Positions 30,101 through 32,462 of a DNA stretch of 32,462 nt are shown piece after piece. The notes under the pieces are model-generated. The model saw nothing but the letters and a program-made list of their open reading frames with translations, had not been told where the DNA came from and did no database searches. The number at the start of each line of letters is the position of its first letter. Position 1 is the stretch's first letter. Position numbers and translations under genes: made by a program. Source of the DNA: Verrucomicrobiales bacterium (GTDB lineage: Bacteria > Verrucomicrobiota > Verrucomicrobiia > Verrucomicrobiales > V1-33); NCBI GenBank assembly GCA_018003315.1, contig JAGNEJ010000058.1, positions 1-32,462 on the forward strand. Direction: 5' to 3'.

Positions 30101-32462
30101 AACGGCCAGAGCGGCTTCAACACCGAGGTCATCAACATCGCCGGCGACGGCTACCTCAACATCGGCGCGCTCATCAATACCGGCGCGGGCCAGGTGGACG
30201 CATCCCGCTTCGTTGCTCTTACCGGTGACGCCCGCGTGGCCACCTACGCCGGCGGGCGTTTCGATGTGCGGGACAACGCCGCCGCCGTCGGGGAATATGC
30301 CGACATCGGCAACCACACGCTGACCAAAGTGGGCGCGGGGCAGATCAGCCTCGTCGGTGTAGAAGTTCGCGGGAATGGCGGCATCAACATCGCCGAGGGC
30401 ATCTTGGGCGTCGAGACCACTTCCGTAGCCCAAGGACTGAGCCGCATCACCGTCAACGGCGGCAACGGCATCCACAATCCCGGCATCCTGGGACTCTATA
30501 ACAACAACAACGGCTTGTTCACCAGTCCGGTGAGCGTGATGAACAACGGATCCATCCGCGAGATGGGCAGCAATAACTTGGCCTACCTCAACTCACCGGT
30601 CACGCTCAACGGTGGACGGGCCTTCCTTGAGACCTTCGGCAATACGAGCACCGTGCTGAACCTCACCGGAGGCATCGTTGATGCCGGTGGAACCAGCCTG
30701 GTCAAATCCGGTTCCGGACGCGCGGTCATTCTGAACAACGCCTCCTTTTCATCGCTCACGGTCACCGGGGGCACTATTGACGTGGGAGACAGTTCTCTGC
30801 TCAACACCCAAACCGGCAATCTGCTGAGCAATGCAGCCGGTCACAACATCACCGCGGTGCAGAACACCATCAGCCCGTGGGCGGGTCAGGGGTCCCTTGG
30901 TGCCGCACCGCAAGTACTCCACGGCGGCAACATCCGCTACCTCGTGGACGGCAACGTCACCGCCCCCTCCGTGGACTTCACCCAGGCCGGCGGACGCTGG
31001 GCATGGTCTCCACCCACCGGCGGCACCGCTCTCGACGGCGGCGGCAACCTCTCCGCCTCCGGCAGCAACGGCATCCTGACCGTTACCGGACAAATGGGCA
31101 CCAACCCCACCGTGGGCACCGTCGCCATTGAGCGCGGCATCGCCCATTTCAACTCCGGGGCCGCGGTGAGCGCCAACACGCTCCAGGTCGGCTATATCGG
31201 CATCTCCAGCGGCTCCGCACCCTGGGTCACCGTGAACGACGGCGCGAAGCTCAATGTCCTCAATCTCATGATCGCGGATAACAATACCAACGGCGGCTAC
31301 TCCGGCTTTATCAGCCAGACCGGCGGCAGTGTGACCGTGCTCGGCTCCGACACGCAGAGCGGTAATGCCGACGGCCCGTTCCGCATCGGACACTGGCCTG
31401 GGGTCGGCTCCACCTACGACATCTCGGGCGGTGCGCTCAACGTGCCTCACGGTTCCATTGACATCGGCACCGATCAAACCGCTCCCGCCTTCAACGTCAG
31501 CAAAACCGCCAGTGTCATGGCCTATGGCCTCGAAGTGGACGGCCGCGGGGCTCACGGCCCGCCGGGCGGAATGCTGAATCTCAGTGGCGGCGCCACCATC
31601 GCCGTCGGACCCGGCGGCATCCGCCGCGGCAATGGCGGTGCCACCAACAGTGTGGTCAATGTTTCCGGCGGCACCATCCGCCAGTGGGGCAATGATGCCA
31701 CCTGGGGCGCAGGGGCTGCATTTGCCAACTCCGTCGGCACTCTGGACACCAACGGCTACGACGTGAACGTCACTGGCGGACTCGTGGAAAGCGAACCGGG
31801 CAGCGGCTTCACCAAAGCCGGAGCCGGCCACCTCATTCTCAGCCAACTCACCTCCGCCACCACTCCGCAGACGCCCGGCAATACCGTGAATTCCATCCTC
31901 GTCAGGGCGGGCACCCTCTCCGTTGTTGGGAATGTGACCAACACGGGGACCATTACCGTCACTCCCGGCGGCACGCTCTCCGGCAGCGGCAATGGCACCA
32001 CCACTGGCACTGCCGGGAATGTCACCGTAGCCGCCGGTGCCACCATCGCTCCCGGACGCCTCAGCCATGCCGGACCCTCGGTCGCCGCCCCGGCAGCTGC
32101 GGACTTCATTGGCACGGTCGGGCTGAACTCCCTCGCCATGAACGGAGACGGACGCTTCAACCTCAGCCCTAACAATACCGTCATCGGCGTCGTCAACGAC
32201 CTCGTGAACATGACCGGCACAACCCCCGGCAACCTCACCTTCAGCGCGTTTAGCACCGTCACTCCGGTCTTTAACGCTGCACCCACCATCGGCAACAACT
32301 ACGTCGTCTTCCAAAACGCAGCCGGTGGCACCACCTTGGGTCTGCCTGGCCTTTCCCCGGAAGCCGCCAACTCCGGCTATACCTTCGCCGTCGCTGCGGG
32401 TGGCGGACTATTACCCGGCACGGTCAATGACGTCGTCCTTTCGGTCACCGGCGGGGCCAACC
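27179..32462 (+). CDS. Giant surface protein with autotransporter-associated beta-strand repeats (3' end outside window)
   Basis: At least 1761 residues are read from ATG 27179, whose N-terminus MKRSAFYHWIPVRLTAFVAPLLAASPQVSRAQ is a signal peptide; the frame is open to the window end. Repeats of the autotransporter-associated type (xLxKxGxGxxxLxxxNTYTGxTTxxxGTL) are frequent, for example LTKIGTGAQTLSGTNTYTG with ATTINGGTLVING at about 650-685, AAYTGATTVSTGTLRIG, VAKTGSGVFVLNSAGNTFEG and LTKVGAGQISLVG. These fold as a right-handed beta-helix, as in secreted adhesin passengers. The composition is rich in Gly, Asn, Thr and Ser with few Lys and almost no Cys. Residues about 33-825 and 828-1761 are two homologous modules with matching starts and caps. 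An anchor (PEP-CTERM tail or beta-barrel) would lie beyond the edge. Long frames on the opposite strand are artefacts of GC-rich codon use. Confidence 0.9.
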   Translation, partial: MKRSAFYHWIPVRLTAFVAPLLAASPQVSRAQTWNQAPGAAATYSWSLPSNWTGILPDAPGAFANFGTVNPAGNVTINVDGTRTVGSMLVGDINGAQSYSIISAGTGGGLIWDNGGLTAQLDLRANDNAGALINTFGLGGLGNPANTFALPMELRSSLNISTNTTSQHVFRGPITGSGALSFDSFGAHTVGTQNLIGQISLQGLNRYTGGTTIGEGVRVVVEGGVGTGTAMSFGTGTVTVDNGGQALLSGDLRADYRNDFVLSGLGWNEPTHGQLGALRSDANAVFTGTITLATDSRLASNQGAGGVGSILNGVIGEFGGGPPRSLEFGRAVPPGGAAMAGSFNINHTAAYTGATTVSTGTLRIGAGDTFGSIDASSGVTVAAGANLAWNRRDFVAPTIAISGAGNFAQNGIGILLLNNGAGYLGTTTVNGQSNTFNQQGALVIGNGGAVTYAPTGNVALSGGADLMLNTSSTVQFGGGGTVGDPTLPVTQTVVGAGNTSSFLIQQGTGTTILSGSSDNGSNKAMVNGGTLILNKHTTGTSRALGAGNELGLIIRGGTVQYGADAHGDQIYSQTDVEINGGVLDLNGKSDSFDVLTGGGGNVTGSAGTLTLGEHNSTVNNRHGALGTGFIHNGTGTYPANYGGAIGGGLGLTKIGTGAQTLSGTNTYTGATTINGGTLVINGSTAAGGVVDVNAATLSGMGSVGTVNMNNAATSIRPGADAGDMTIGTLTAANINVVTGGDYRATVNGSVSDLLNITGNIALNAASTVTPVFASAPVAGSNVLVQFATASGVFIPTLNAPAANSTRNTYALTPGANTLSLDITGANQNKTWVGNTGTWSIGLLAGTNNWSTGGGDNEFGNFDATRFDDTGITKAVTVPAGAISAIIMNNSGAGLGQRFNTQTAFANDYTFTGGAIVGYSSVAKTGSGVFVLNSAGNTFEGAVSINDGILRTGNNTALGTGTGQTFVSGTGTLDFNGQSGFNTEVINIAGDGYLNIGALINTGAGQVDASRFVALTGDARVATYAGGRFDVRDNAAAVGEYADIGNHTLTKVGAGQISLVGVEVRGNGGINIAEGILGVETTSVAQGLSRITVNGGNGIHNPGILGLYNNNNGLFTSPVSVMNNGSIREMGSNNLAYLNSPVTLNGGRAFLETFGNTSTVLNLTGGIVDAGGTSLVKSGSGRAVILNNASFSSLTVTGGTIDVGDSSLLNTQTGNLLSNAAGHNITAVQNTISPWAGQGSLGAAPQVLHGGNIRYLVDGNVTAPSVDFTQAGGRWAWSPPTGGTALDGGGNLSASGSNGILTVTGQMGTNPTVGTVAIERGIAHFNSGAAVSANTLQVGYIGISSGSAPWVTVNDGAKLNVLNLMIADNNTNGGYSGFISQTGGSVTVLGSDTQSGNADGPFRIGHWPGVGSTYDISGGALNVPHGSIDIGTDQTAPAFNVSKTASVMAYGLEVDGRGAHGPPGGMLNLSGGATIAVGPGGIRRGNGGATNSVVNVSGGTIRQWGNDATWGAGAAFANSVGTLDTNGYDVNVTGGLVESEPGSGFTKAGAGHLILSQLTSATTPQTPGNTVNSILVRAGTLSVVGNVTNTGTITVTPGGTLSGSGNGTTTGTAGNVTVAAGATIAPGRLSHAGPSVAAPAAADFIGTVGLNSLAMNGDGRFNLSPNNTVIGVVNDLVNMTGTTPGNLTFSAFSTVTPVFNAAPTIGNNYVVFQNAAGGTTLGLPGLSPEAANSGYTFAVAAGGGLLPGTVNDVVLSVTGGAN

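Noticed and set aside
30749-32314. 521-codon open frame on the minus strand
   Set aside because: Same situation: opposite the giant surface-protein gene, low complexity and no domain.

Overview
The window looks like a chromosomal segment of a GC-rich member of the Verrucomicrobiota, probably Verrucomicrobiales-like. This rests on family content, not on a marker gene. It carries a giant secreted protein with autotransporter-associated beta-strand repeats, a secreted lamin-tail/CotH protein with a Ca-binding-type 'DSDSDGW' tail, BNR and LamG secreted enzymes, a DIP1984 protein and a long-form HisG. No rRNA, tRNA, CRISPR array, integrase or transposase was seen. The recognised start codons lack a Shine-Dalgarno sequence; several instead share a pyrimidine leader with CTTT five bases before ATG.

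Layout. (1) 1-6.25 kb, all minus strand: the N-terminal part of a flavin-dependent halogenase-like oxidoreductase (cut by the window edge), a DIP1984 protein, a nucleotidyltransferase-GtrA pair (cell-envelope sugar chemistry), an unrecognised four-helix membrane protein, an excisionase-type HTH fused to a response-regulator receiver, and an unrecognised membrane-anchored or secreted protein. (2) 6.25-7.14 kb: non-coding, with two tandem copies of a paired-hairpin (BIME-like) repeat and one copy of a second dispersed hairpin repeat. (3) 7.1-22.0 kb: a divergent secreted-protein locus. To the left run DUF488, a clan-GH-A-like glycosidase with a carbohydrate-binding module inserted in its barrel, and a 1621-residue lamin-tail/PA14/CotH protein. 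To the right run a BNR/GH74-like propeller and a 1308-residue LamG plus TIM-barrel protein. Together they look like an outer-surface glycan-processing set, but without transporters or a visible regulator.

(4) 21.96-24.0 kb: a minus-strand pair, an AbiEii-type nucleotidyltransferase and a small partner coupled by a GTGA overlap, followed by a zone of gene decay. That zone holds a truncated secreted-protein gene frameshifted at a C7 tract, and an MFS transporter remnant lacking its N-terminus and an internal segment. (5) 24.0-26.6 kb: an ArnT/PMT-type membrane glycosyltransferase and ATP phosphoribosyltransferase (HisG, first step of histidine synthesis). (6) 26.65-27.18 kb: a large imperfect inverted repeat containing another copy of the dispersed hairpin repeat. 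(7) 27.18 kb to the right edge: a giant beta-strand-repeat surface protein built of at least two homologous passenger modules, open at the window end.

No wholly new system is proven here. The best leads are the non-Shine-Dalgarno start context, the two repeat families, the modular duplication in the giant surface protein, the unclassified TIM-barrel enzyme, and the nucleotidyltransferase plus small-partner module.
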